NCBI RefSeq assembly: GCF_002943105.1
Contig: NZ_PTPZ01000001.1
Location: 186,001-250,000, forward strand
Direction of reading: 5' to 3'
Length of the DNA: 64,000 bases
Source of the DNA: Cloacibacterium normanense
GTDB lineage: Bacteria; Bacteroidota; Bacteroidia; Flavobacteriales; Weeksellaceae
Position 1 is the stretch's first letter. Each line of letters opens with the position of its first letter. Positions 43,116-53,052 of the stretch are shown here, piece after piece. The notes below the pieces were generated by a model that worked only from the letters and a program-made list of their open reading frames with translations, did no database searches and had not been told where the DNA came from. A program made the position numbers and the translations under genes.

Positions 43116-43544
43116 ATGCACTACGGAAAAAAAATATTAGAATACATTGTAGGAAATTTCAAAATCTACACCGGTTTTGGAAACTACAAACAAGCAGAAG
43201 AGTTTGCCCAAAAAACCAATGGCGAACTCACAGAGATTGTATATCATGACGGAAAAATAGAGCCAGAATTTTCAGATAAAGCCAAATTAGTAGAAAAGAA
43301 AATGCCGTTCAATGTAGAACTTTCACAGGATTACACGGTTTTTTATTCTAATGATGAGTTTTTTGAAAAATATACACCAGCCGAACATGAACAAAATTAT
43401 GATTGTGAAAATCAAAACACACTGAATGCTCAAAACGTGATTATTTTTAATGGAGATTATCATAATTCTCCTTGTTTAAAAGAAAGATTAAAGAAACTTG
43501 CCAATTCTCATTTTTATGAATTAGCCGTTAAAGTTTCCATTTAA
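43116..43544 (+). CDS. Unknown soluble protein, paralog of the 40463 gene
   Basis: 142 aa, soluble. Shares with the 158-aa protein the blocks FGNYKQAEEFAQKTNGELTE, DKAKLVEKKMPFNVELSQDY, VFYSNDE and LKKLANSHFYELAVKV. The middle third differs and here has two Cys (NYDCENQN, NSPCLKE) absent in the paralog. Family and function unknown. Second gene of an operon with the CxxC membrane protein; closed by a strong terminator. Confidence 0.8.
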   Translation: MHYGKKILEYIVGNFKIYTGFGNYKQAEEFAQKTNGELTEIVYHDGKIEPEFSDKAKLVEKKMPFNVELSQDYTVFYSNDEFFEKYTPAEHEQNYDCENQNTLNAQNVIIFNGDYHNSPCLKERLKKLANSHFYELAVKVSI

Positions 43545-43548
43545 AAGC

Positions 43549-43578
43549 AAAAGCTCAAGAATTTTCTTGAGCTTTTTT
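43549..43578. terminator. Bidirectional terminator
   Basis: aaaagctcaagaa (43549-43561) pairs with ttcttgagctttt (43564-43576), with T-runs suitable for the plus operon and the convergent minus gene at 43593. Confidence 0.88.
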
Positions 43579-43592
43579 ATTTAACAAAAAAT

Positions 43593-44069
43593 TTACTTAA
43601 GAACAATAAAAGTGAGTTTGTAAGAGTCTTTTCCATATTTATCTTGTTGATAGTTTTCTATTTTGACTATCCTGAGCCTACAAATTATATTTTTGTTTGA
43701 AGAAAATGCAGTTAGCAAATCTTTTCTAATTTTATAACGATATTTAATTTTTGCAACAGATATACTAGGAGGTTCATTGCACTCATCTCCATAATTGATT
43801 GTGAGAGAATTTTTTGGATAAAAGACGAATAATTTACTTTTACAAAATGGAAGATTCGATGTAGTATAAAAAGAAATGGTGTCGTTTTCTTTAAAAGATG
43901 CCGTGTTGTCTGTCCATAATTTATTATCAATCCCATATTCTGATACTTTTGCATCATGTTTTTTCTCTGTATCAATAATAATTTTTTTGAATTTATCATT
44001 CAAAGCCTTTTGTCCAAAGCCAAAATTGAACATAAATATTAGAACTAAAAATATTGTTGAGCTTTTCAT
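43593..44069 (-). CDS. Exported protein of unknown function
   Basis: 158 aa from the ATG at 44069. Signal peptide (MKSSTIFLVLIFMFNFGFGQ), then a Lys-rich helical start (KALNDKFKKIIIDTEKKHDA) and a beta-rich C-terminal half. No family recognised. The 44075-44100 stretch before it has tcaatttt repeats overlapping the ligA stop; it is probably transcribed with ligA. Two cysteines (CNEPP, NIICRL) could form a disulfide after export. Confidence 0.7.
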   Translation of the reverse strand: MKSSTIFLVLIFMFNFGFGQKALNDKFKKIIIDTEKKHDAKVSEYGIDNKLWTDNTASFKENDTISFYTTSNLPFCKSKLFVFYPKNSLTINYGDECNEPPSISVAKIKYRYKIRKDLLTAFSSNKNIICRLRIVKIENYQQDKYGKDSYKLTFIVLK

Positions 44070-44085
44070 TTTCAATTCACTATTT

Positions 44086-46233
<2,148 letters not shown>

Positions 46234-46327
46234 TCATTCTGAACGAAGCGCAGCATAGTGAAGAATCTCTACATCAAGAAACAGATTTTTCGCTTCATTC
46301 TTCCGCTCAAAATGACAGAATATTCTT
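46234..46327. repeat. Imperfect inverted repeat with cattctgaacgaagcg words
   Basis: Left arm tcattctgaacgaag (46234-46248) pairs imperfectly with the reverse complement of the right arm ending aaaatgaca (about 46301-46317); gaagaatctct and cgcttcattctt words lie between. It resembles the dispersed 'tcattctgagcgaagcgaag' repeats I remember from Bacteroidetes genomes. The 46093-46573 gap holds this, an orphan terminator and the amt promoter; no gene is visible. Confidence 0.6.
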
Positions 46328-46366
46328 CATATCTCGCAAACTTATAACCCGTGACTTTACAAAAAT

Positions 46367-46396
46367 AAAGCACAGCAATCTACGCTGTGCTTTTTT
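46367..46396 (+). terminator. Orphan terminator upstream of amt
   Basis: aaagcacagc (46367-46376) pairs perfectly with gctgtgcttt (46384-46393) around aatctac, then six T. No plus-strand gene precedes it within the preceding 300 bases, so it must end a non-coding transcript, or be a fossil. Confidence 0.85.
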
Positions 46397-46544
46397 ATGT
46401 AAATCAAAAAATAAATAGTAAAAATATTTTTCTTGTGATATTTTTTTTGGGGGTGTAATGGTATAAAGTTTTATAAATGTTAAAAATTTATATAAAAATA
46501 TAGGGGTTGTGTTTCAAAAAATATATTTTTTTAAATAAAATGTT

Positions 46545-46552
46545 TACATTTG
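46545..46552 (+). promoter_or_regulatory. -7 box of amt
   Basis: TACATTTG matches TAnnTTTG and supports the ATG at 46574 (leader about 16 bases) over an upstream TTG at 46550, which lies inside the promoter. Confidence 0.6.
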
Positions 46553-46573
46553 CAGGGGTTAAAACAAAAAAAT

Positions 46574-47920
46574 ATGTTATTGAAAGTAGAAAAACGTTGG
46601 GTTATTGCTTTTATCATCACAGCGATAGTAGCAATGGTAAGTTTATTCTGGCCAACAAAGTTGCCAGATACTAGTTCGGGAGTTTTTTTAGAAGAGAATA
46701 ATTTAGTAGGAGCAGATATTGCTTGGTTATTGGCTTCATCAGGTTTAGTCCTTTTAATGACGCCGGGATTATCTTTTTTCTATGGCGGAATGGTGGGCAA
46801 AAAAAATGTAATTTCTACTATGTTGCAAAGTTTTATTGCACTGGGAGTCATTAGTTTGGTTTGGGTAGTCGTTGGTTTCTCGCTTTCTTTCGGAGATTCT
46901 CTCGGATTTTACATTGGCAAAGAACATTACGGAATCATAGGCAATCCCTTTAGTTTTACTTTTTTTAACCAAGTAGGTGTTTTACCGCATTCTAAAATGG
47001 CTCCTACCGTTCCTTTTATCCTTTTTGCATTGTTCCAAATGAAATTTGCAGTGATTACTCCTGCTATTATCACAGGAAGTTTTGCTGAGAGAGTAAGATT
47101 TGTAAGTTACCTTTTATTTATCGTACTGTTTTCACTGTTCATTTATGCACCTTTGGCTCACATGGTTTGGAGCGGAGACGGATTCTTAGTTAAATTCTTC
47201 GGAATTAAAGATTTCGCTGGTGGAACTGTAGTACACATGAGTGCTGGTTTTGCAGCTTTAGCAGGCGCTTTGATGATTGGGAAAAGAAAAAATGACCATC
47301 ACGAACCTTCTAATATTACGTATGTTATTTTAGGAACAGGAATGTTGTGGTTTGGTTGGCTCGGGTTTAATTCGGGTTCAGCTTTAGCAGCCAATGCCAC
47401 TGCAGCGATGGCTTTTGGAACTACCACCATTGCTTCCGCTTCAGCGATGATGACTTGGATATTTTTCGACAGAATTAATGGAAGAAAGATTTCAGCATTG
47501 GGAGCGTGTATTGGAGCAGTAGTAGGATTGGTGGCGATTACGCCAGGTTGTGGTTACGTAAGCATTGCAGAAAGTATATTTATCGGTTTTATCTCGGCAA
47601 TTATTTCTAATATGGCGGTCAACTGGAAAAAACTGAAAAGCGTAGATGATACGTTAGATGTTTTTGCCTGTCACGGAATAGGTGGAATTATGGGAATGAT
47701 ACTCACCGCTATTTTTGCACGAGGAGAGAACGCGAGTCTTCTGCATGGTGGAGTAGGCGTTTTTGCACATCACATGACGGCGCTACTTTTGGTGTCTGTG
47801 TTTACCTTTTTTGGAGCTTTGGTTATTTATAAGATTACAGATTTTATTATTCCACTTCGAGTAGAAGAAACCTCCGAAGAATTAGGATTGGATATTTCGC
47901 AACACAATGAATCTATATAA
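46574..47920 (+). CDS. amt: Ammonium transporter Amt
   Basis: 448 aa from the ATG at 46574 (MLLKVEKRWVIAFIITAIVAM). Eleven or twelve transmembrane helices conducting ammonium into the cell. The family signature LMTPGLSFFYGGMVGKKNV is at about residues 62-80, and the twin pore histidines lie in VVHMSAGFAALAG and FACHGIGGIMGMI. The N-terminal helix (about 8-30) before the core may act as a signal or anchor. No glnK (P-II) gene follows, unlike many amt loci, so post-translational control is not encoded here. Own promoter and terminator. Confidence 0.96.
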   Translation: MLLKVEKRWVIAFIITAIVAMVSLFWPTKLPDTSSGVFLEENNLVGADIAWLLASSGLVLLMTPGLSFFYGGMVGKKNVISTMLQSFIALGVISLVWVVVGFSLSFGDSLGFYIGKEHYGIIGNPFSFTFFNQVGVLPHSKMAPTVPFILFALFQMKFAVITPAIITGSFAERVRFVSYLLFIVLFSLFIYAPLAHMVWSGDGFLVKFFGIKDFAGGTVVHMSAGFAALAGALMIGKRKNDHHEPSNITYVILGTGMLWFGWLGFNSGSALAANATAAMAFGTTTIASASAMMTWIFFDRINGRKISALGACIGAVVGLVAITPGCGYVSIAESIFIGFISAIISNMAVNWKKLKSVDDTLDVFACHGIGGIMGMILTAIFARGENASLLHGGVGVFAHHMTALLLVSVFTFFGALVIYKITDFIIPLRVEETSEELGLDISQHNESI

Positions 47921-47924
47921 AACT

Positions 47925-47964
47925 AAGAAAGCCTTCTTTTAACTTAGAAGGCTTTCTTTTTTAA
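47925..47964 (+). terminator. Terminator after amt
   Basis: aagaaagccttct (47925-47937) pairs with agaaggctttctt (47946-47958), then a T-run. Confidence 0.92.
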
Positions 47965-48039
47965 AAGGCAATTTTCATTCATTTGTGTTTTCCTTTTTGC
48001 AAATATATTGTATAATGTTTTATTAAAAATTAACATTTG

Positions 48040-48615
48040 TTAATTTTCTAATCTTTTTTTAATTCTGCTTAATGATACAGGGGTTATTCCTAAGAATGAA
48101 GCTAGATGTTTGTCGGGAATTCTTTCACATAAATCGTGGTAGGTGCTTTGAAGTTGTATAAATCTTTCTTCAGGGGTGTTAATAATAAAACTTTCTAATC
48201 TCTCGTATAATCTGTACAATATTTTTTGATTAGTGACTATTCTTAGTTTGAGTAATGCAGCATTTCTTTTGCTTAATTCTTCAAATTTTAGCATGTCAAT
48301 CTCTAGAATATCACTATCTTCTACGGCAATCCAAGTAAGTCTGGCGGGCTTTTTATGAATTAAACAATCTGGGTCTGCACCAAATTCTTTTTCCCAACGG
48401 AAGAAAATGGTTTTTTCTTCGCCTTTTGAATCTGTATAAAATCCTCTTAATAATCCTTTTTTGATATAGAATATTTTGAAGTGTTGCTTTCCTTCACTAA
48501 AATATACTTCATTTTTTTTTATTTTAACTTTCTTGAATAATCCAAAAAAATTGGTCAAATCTGTTTTGGGTATGTCTTTTATAAGGTCAATTAAAAAATT
48601 ATCTAAAATTTCCAT
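48040..48615 (-). CDS. Crp/Fnr-family transcriptional regulator
   Basis: 191 aa. N-terminal cNMP-type beta-barrel (about residues 20-120, IFYIKKGLLRGFYTDSKGEEKTIFF) and a C-terminal helix-turn-helix (DKHLASFLGITPVSLSRIKKRLEN, about 168-191). It lacks FNR cysteines and the arginine of the cAMP-binding cassette, so it senses something else or nothing, as in many Bacteroidetes paralogs. Starts 3 bases after the E1 gene stop, so it is co-transcribed with it; whether it regulates E1 is unknown. Confidence 0.9.
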   Translation of the reverse strand: MEILDNFLIDLIKDIPKTDLTNFFGLFKKVKIKKNEVYFSEGKQHFKIFYIKKGLLRGFYTDSKGEEKTIFFRWEKEFGADPDCLIHKKPARLTWIAVEDSDILEIDMLKFEELSKRNAALLKLRIVTNQKILYRLYERLESFIINTPEERFIQLQSTYHDLCERIPDKHLASFLGITPVSLSRIKKRLEN

Positions 48616-48618
48616 GCT

Positions 48619-50697
48619 TTAATTGTTGAGAAGTTCATTGATTTTAAGGCTTAGTTTTTCTGCATTGGGAAGCATTTCTTTTTCTAAAATCAAATTGATA
48701 GGAACCGCTGGTAAATCCAGTGAACCCATGATTTCTACAGCTGCATCGAGGTATTTAAAGCAATTTTTAGAAATTCTTGCCCCGAAAGCTTCCATCATGG
48801 AGTTGTTGAGAGCTTCTTCTGTCAAAAGAATACATTTTCCATGGATTTTAACCCTTTCGAAAACCAATTCTTCATCTATCGGCTTGATGGTTCTTAAATC
48901 TATAATTTCTACTTTTCCTTCAAAATTTTTAGCGGCTTCTTTTGCCCAATAAACACCCATTCCATAAGTAACGAGCACTAGAGTTCGACCTTTCTGTATT
49001 TCTTCTTCATTGGCAAATTTTACAATATTGGCTTTCCCGAAAGGTAAAATGTAATCTTCTGCAGGTTCTACGGTTTTAGCGTCTTCAGTTCCCGGAACTT
49101 TACTCCAATAAAGACCTTTGTGTTCTAAGAAAATGACAGGATTTGGATCGTAAAAAGCAGCTTTAAACAAGCCTTTGAAATCGGCAGCGTTACTTGGATA
49201 AGCGATTTTAATTCCTTTGATTTGAGCTAACATGGTTTCTACGCTTCCACTGTGATAAGGACCGCCGCCTCCATAAGCTCCAATCGGAACTCTGATGATG
49301 TTAGAAACAGGATATTTTCCGTTGCTGAGGTAGCAAGATTTAGAAACCTCTGTCACCAATTGATTGATTCCCGGATAAATATAATCGGCAAACTGTACTT
49401 CTACAATAGGTTTAAGACCTACTGCGCTCATTCCTACAGTAGAACCAATGATGTATGCCTCTTGAATGGCGGTGTTAAAAACTCTTTTATTTCCAAATTT
49501 TTGTTGAAGCGTTACTGCTTCTCTGAAAACTCCACCAATTCTTCCGCCTACATCTTGACCATAAAGCAATGCTTCAGGATGTTTGTGCATCAATTCTTGT
49601 ATGGCGTGAATTCCTGCATCTACCATTGGGATTTTTTCTCCATTTTCTGGAATTCTAGTTCCTTTTTCTTCTGTGATAGGAGTAGGAGCGTAAACATGCT
49701 CTTTTACGGTTTCAGGTTTTGGCTCTGGAGTGAGAATAGCTTTGTTAAAGTCTTCTTCTATTTGTTTTCTGGCTTCAATTTCTATTTGAGATAAGGTCTC
49801 TTCGTTAAAACCTTCTTCTAATAAATATTTTTTGAGAATAATTCCCGGGTCTTTTGCTCTGTGTTTGGCTAAATCTGCTTCGTCTCGATAAAATTCTCTT
49901 CTTACACCAGAAGTATGATGCCCAATCAATACGGTTTTAGCACAAACTAAAAGAGGTTTTCTTTCTTCTCTTACAAAATGTATCGCTTTTTGCATCTGAA
50001 TGAAACTTTCTACAAAATCAGTTCCATCAATTCTCATTCTATTTAGCCCTACGAAACCAGCTGCATAATCATAAGCGTCAGAAGTTCTGGCTTCTTCCTT
50101 GGTTACGCTGATTCCCCATTCATTATCTTGAACTAAAAAGATAATGGGAAGTTGATGGAGTGCTGCAAATTGAAAAGCTTCTGCTACTTCTCCTTCTGTA
50201 ACGGAATTATCACCCAAACTACAAACTACGACAGGATTTTTTTCAAAATCTTTAAGTTTGAAATCTTCAATATATCTTATTCCTTGAGCTACACCAGTGG
50301 TGGGAATTGCTTGCATTCCTGTTGCGGAGCTTTGGTGAATAATTTTAGGAAGTCCTTCTAATTTACTGGATGGGTGTGAATAATAAGAACGACCTCCTGA
50401 AAATGGGTCTTCCGCTTTTGCTAATAATTGAAGCATTAATTGATAAGGAGTGAAGCCTATTCCCAATAATAAAGATTCGTCTCTGTAATAAGGAGATACC
50501 CAATCTTCTTTGGATAATTGATAAGCCGTTGCTAATTGTATGGCTTCGTGGCCTCTAGAAGTACTGTGTACGTACTTGCAAATATTTCTGTTTTCTTCGT
50601 AAATATCGGCCATTGATTTTGCCAGCATCATTTGATTATAAGCTTTGAGCAAAATCTCTTTTGAAATAATTTCTTTTGTTGTAAAGTCAGATTCCAT
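48619..50697 (-). CDS. 2-oxoacid dehydrogenase E1, alpha and beta subunits fused
   Basis: 692 aa from the ATG at 50697 (MESDFTTKEIISKEILLKAY). Residues 1 to about 325 are the E1 alpha (thiamine diphosphate) half, with the cofactor motif GDNSVTEGEVAEAFQFAALHQLP; residues about 350-692 are the beta half (ALLYGQDVGGRIGGVFREAVTLQQKFG, PIVEVQFADYIYPGINQL). Such fusions are common in Bacteroidetes and usually annotated branched-chain or pyruvate/2-oxoisovalerate dehydrogenase; the true substrate is unclear and E2/E3 are not nearby. A TATATTTG box sits 6 bases before the ATG. Co-transcribed with the Crp-like gene. Confidence 0.92.
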   Translation of the reverse strand: MESDFTTKEIISKEILLKAYNQMMLAKSMADIYEENRNICKYVHSTSRGHEAIQLATAYQLSKEDWVSPYYRDESLLLGIGFTPYQLMLQLLAKAEDPFSGGRSYYSHPSSKLEGLPKIIHQSSATGMQAIPTTGVAQGIRYIEDFKLKDFEKNPVVVCSLGDNSVTEGEVAEAFQFAALHQLPIIFLVQDNEWGISVTKEEARTSDAYDYAAGFVGLNRMRIDGTDFVESFIQMQKAIHFVREERKPLLVCAKTVLIGHHTSGVRREFYRDEADLAKHRAKDPGIILKKYLLEEGFNEETLSQIEIEARKQIEEDFNKAILTPEPKPETVKEHVYAPTPITEEKGTRIPENGEKIPMVDAGIHAIQELMHKHPEALLYGQDVGGRIGGVFREAVTLQQKFGNKRVFNTAIQEAYIIGSTVGMSAVGLKPIVEVQFADYIYPGINQLVTEVSKSCYLSNGKYPVSNIIRVPIGAYGGGGPYHSGSVETMLAQIKGIKIAYPSNAADFKGLFKAAFYDPNPVIFLEHKGLYWSKVPGTEDAKTVEPAEDYILPFGKANIVKFANEEEIQKGRTLVLVTYGMGVYWAKEAAKNFEGKVEIIDLRTIKPIDEELVFERVKIHGKCILLTEEALNNSMMEAFGARISKNCFKYLDAAVEIMGSLDLPAVPINLILEKEMLPNAEKLSLKINELLNN

Positions 50698-50703
50698 AGA
50701 AAA

Positions 50704-50711
50704 CAAATATA
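50704..50711 (-). promoter_or_regulatory. -7 box of the E1 gene, almost touching its ATG
   Basis: TATATTTG on the minus strand; only TTTTCT separates it from the ATG at 50697, implying a leaderless or very short leader. Confidence 0.5.
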
Positions 50712-50732
50712 AGCATTCTCACTGTTTGTTGA

Positions 50733-50767
50733 AAATAAAAAACGCTAACTAGTAAAGTTAGCGTTTT
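50733..50767 (-). terminator. Terminator after the subtilase gene
   Basis: aaaacgctaac (50739-50749) pairs with gttagcgtttt (50757-50767), then a T-run on the minus strand. Confidence 0.9.
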
Positions 50768-50797
50768 CAATCATTTAGGAGTTTTTATGACTCAAAA

Positions 50798-52927
50798 TTA
50801 TTCTTTAATAAACTTGTGAGAGCTTACACTTTTATCGGTCTTCACATTGATAATGTAAGTACCTTTTGGTAATTGGCTTACATCAATGGTTTGGAAACTT
50901 TTCGCTTCTGTTTTCAGAACTGATTTTCCTGATAAATCAAAAATATCTATTGTTTTAGCACCTTTTGGAATGAGTACGTTTACAAAATCTTTAGTTTTGG
51001 TAGGATAAATAGTCACTAATTTTTCTGCAGAAATCTCTGCTGTTCCTAATGAAGATTCTTCTACACCTGTAATGATAAGTGCATAATCTTGTGGTACAGT
51101 TGCAGGAACTGGAGTGGCACCATTATTAAGTGTTCCTTTGTTAGAAACTTCAATTCTGTAAGCTCTACCTGCTATAGGAGTTTCAAGAAGTATTTGTTCT
51201 ACATTGTCTACAGTATTATCACCCTTAGTTGCGTTATCCATAGGAGAAGCTACATTAAGTTTCCAAGGGTAATATATCGTGTTTGTGGTAGTGTCAATAA
51301 TTCTTAGGTCTAAGTCATTTACTAATCTAGAGGTAGTATTGTTTTGCAAGTCATTATCTGTAGTAAAAGGAACAGCCGCTGGATCAATCCAAGAAATAGT
51401 TGCTTTTAACGATTCTCCAGCTTTAGCGGTAATCGTTTTGGTAAATTTTACACCAGAAGTGAGTGTATTTCTTTCAAAATATGCTTTTTTGTTTTTCTTA
51501 TCAATTACTAACTGAGCCGCTTTAGTAGCATCAGCAAATCCCCAGCCATACCAAACGTCTGGTCCAGGATTACCTGCTTCATTTGCAGTATGTGTTAATA
51601 ATGCTTTTATTTCGTCTGCTTTAAACATAAATCCACTATCATTATTAATAACCCTACTTACTTGTGTTAATGCACCAATAATTCCAGAAATCATTGGAGC
51701 AGAAAAAGACGTTCCTGTAGATTTTGTATAATATCCATTGTTAGTGGGATAAGTTGAACTATAAGTTGGAGCTAAAAGTTCAACTCCTACAGCGGTAATG
51801 TCTGGCTTTATTGCACCGTCTTTTCTTGGTCCCGCACTGCTAAAACTTGCTTTAATAACATCATTTGCTGAAGTATAGGTGTTATCTATAGTTCCAATTT
51901 GTTGAGTTGCTCCTACTACAATTATGTTTTTAGCAAGAGAACCCCAGCCAATACAATTATATCCTAAGCTACAATTAGGTTCTGGGATGATATCGTTGGC
52001 GGCAAATGGGACATAGCTTTTAGTATTGTTGTCGTATTTAAATTTAGCTTTTGAGGGGTCATTGTTTGGATGTGTTCCGTAGTAATTTCCTGCAGATTTT
52101 ACAACGATTTGATAAGGATTGCTGTAAACAATTTTGTCAAAATTTGCATCTTGAGTATAATAGCTGCCATTATATGTGTCTCTTGTATTTAAATCATAAT
52201 TACCAATCCAATAAAATCCAACTTGAGGATAGGTAGAGCTTGCACTACTAGCGTAAGTCCAACCTAAATTAATTCCATAGGAATGATTGGAAATATTTTG
52301 AGAATACCATTCTAATTTTTGGTAATTAGTACCCAAATCAGTATTGTCAAAGGCGTAATTTGTTGTAGTTGCATTTCTAATTATTCCTCTTACATCAGAA
52401 ACATTAGAAGATGTTCCATTACTCCAATTAATAATTCCTGAATATGCTCCCGAGGCTAAGATTACTCCTGTAACATTAGTTGCGTGTGATGATTTTAAAA
52501 CAGATTCAGCTTCTGCATTAGTTACTTGGAAGGTACCATCAGAATAAGATTTAAATTCTTGATGGGTATTATGTGCTCTGCCTCCATCCATGACTAGAAT
52601 ATTAATCCCAGTGCCATTAATTTCTGTTCCATTAAGCCCTAAAAGGGTACCATTTTGTAAAGCAGTTAAATTTGCACTTCGGTTAGAAGGTTGATCATCC
52701 GTTTGTAGAAATACAGGAATGTTTCCAGCAAATCCAGCAATTTTTGCTTGCATTTCTTTTATTTGCTCATTGGTAAATTTTCCTTTATTTTGGTTTAAAT
52801 ATTTCTCAAGTTTTTTTTCGTTTTCAACTCTTTCTGTTGAGAATTTTTTTTGTAATTCATTGTTTTTTTGACCAAAAACAAAGTTAAGAGCGGATATACT
52901 CAATAAAAATATAAATGTTTTTCTCAT
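50798..52927 (-). CDS. Subtilisin-like (S8) protease exported by the type IX system
   Basis: 709 aa. Signal peptide (MRKTFIFLLSISALNFVFGQ), a propeptide region (about 20-75), then an S8 domain with catalytic Asp in NILVMDGGRAHN (about residue 112), His in SSHATNVTGV (about 147) and Ser in GTSFSAPMISG (about 405), a beta-sandwich, and a type A T9SS C-terminal domain (TIYPTKTKDFVNVLIP ... GTYIINVKTDKSVSSHKFIKE). So it is probably secreted or surface-anchored and degrades external protein. A TATATTTG box lies about 18 bases upstream of its ATG. Confidence 0.95.
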   Translation of the reverse strand: MRKTFIFLLSISALNFVFGQKNNELQKKFSTERVENEKKLEKYLNQNKGKFTNEQIKEMQAKIAGFAGNIPVFLQTDDQPSNRSANLTALQNGTLLGLNGTEINGTGINILVMDGGRAHNTHQEFKSYSDGTFQVTNAEAESVLKSSHATNVTGVILASGAYSGIINWSNGTSSNVSDVRGIIRNATTTNYAFDNTDLGTNYQKLEWYSQNISNHSYGINLGWTYASSASSTYPQVGFYWIGNYDLNTRDTYNGSYYTQDANFDKIVYSNPYQIVVKSAGNYYGTHPNNDPSKAKFKYDNNTKSYVPFAANDIIPEPNCSLGYNCIGWGSLAKNIIVVGATQQIGTIDNTYTSANDVIKASFSSAGPRKDGAIKPDITAVGVELLAPTYSSTYPTNNGYYTKSTGTSFSAPMISGIIGALTQVSRVINNDSGFMFKADEIKALLTHTANEAGNPGPDVWYGWGFADATKAAQLVIDKKNKKAYFERNTLTSGVKFTKTITAKAGESLKATISWIDPAAVPFTTDNDLQNNTTSRLVNDLDLRIIDTTTNTIYYPWKLNVASPMDNATKGDNTVDNVEQILLETPIAGRAYRIEVSNKGTLNNGATPVPATVPQDYALIITGVEESSLGTAEISAEKLVTIYPTKTKDFVNVLIPKGAKTIDIFDLSGKSVLKTEAKSFQTIDVSQLPKGTYIINVKTDKSVSSHKFIKE

Positions 52928-52944
52928 ATCAAATTAATTTTCAA

Positions 52945-52952
52945 CAAATATA
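52945..52952 (-). promoter_or_regulatory. -7 box of the subtilase gene
   Basis: TATATTTG on the minus strand, matching TAnnTTTG; leader about 12 bases. Confidence 0.5.
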
Positions 52953-53027
52953 AAAAAAGAGATACTAATAGCTTAAAGAAAATATAAAATATTAAATAGA
53001 TTAATTAAATTTTAATTTTTTTTCGAT

Positions 53028-53035
53028 TAAATTTG
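53028..53035 (+). promoter_or_regulatory. -7 box of dnaE
   Basis: TAAATTTG, matching TAnnTTTG; leader about 12 bases to the ATG at 53053. Confidence 0.5.
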
Positions 53036-53052
53036 AACAAATTTTCTAAAGA

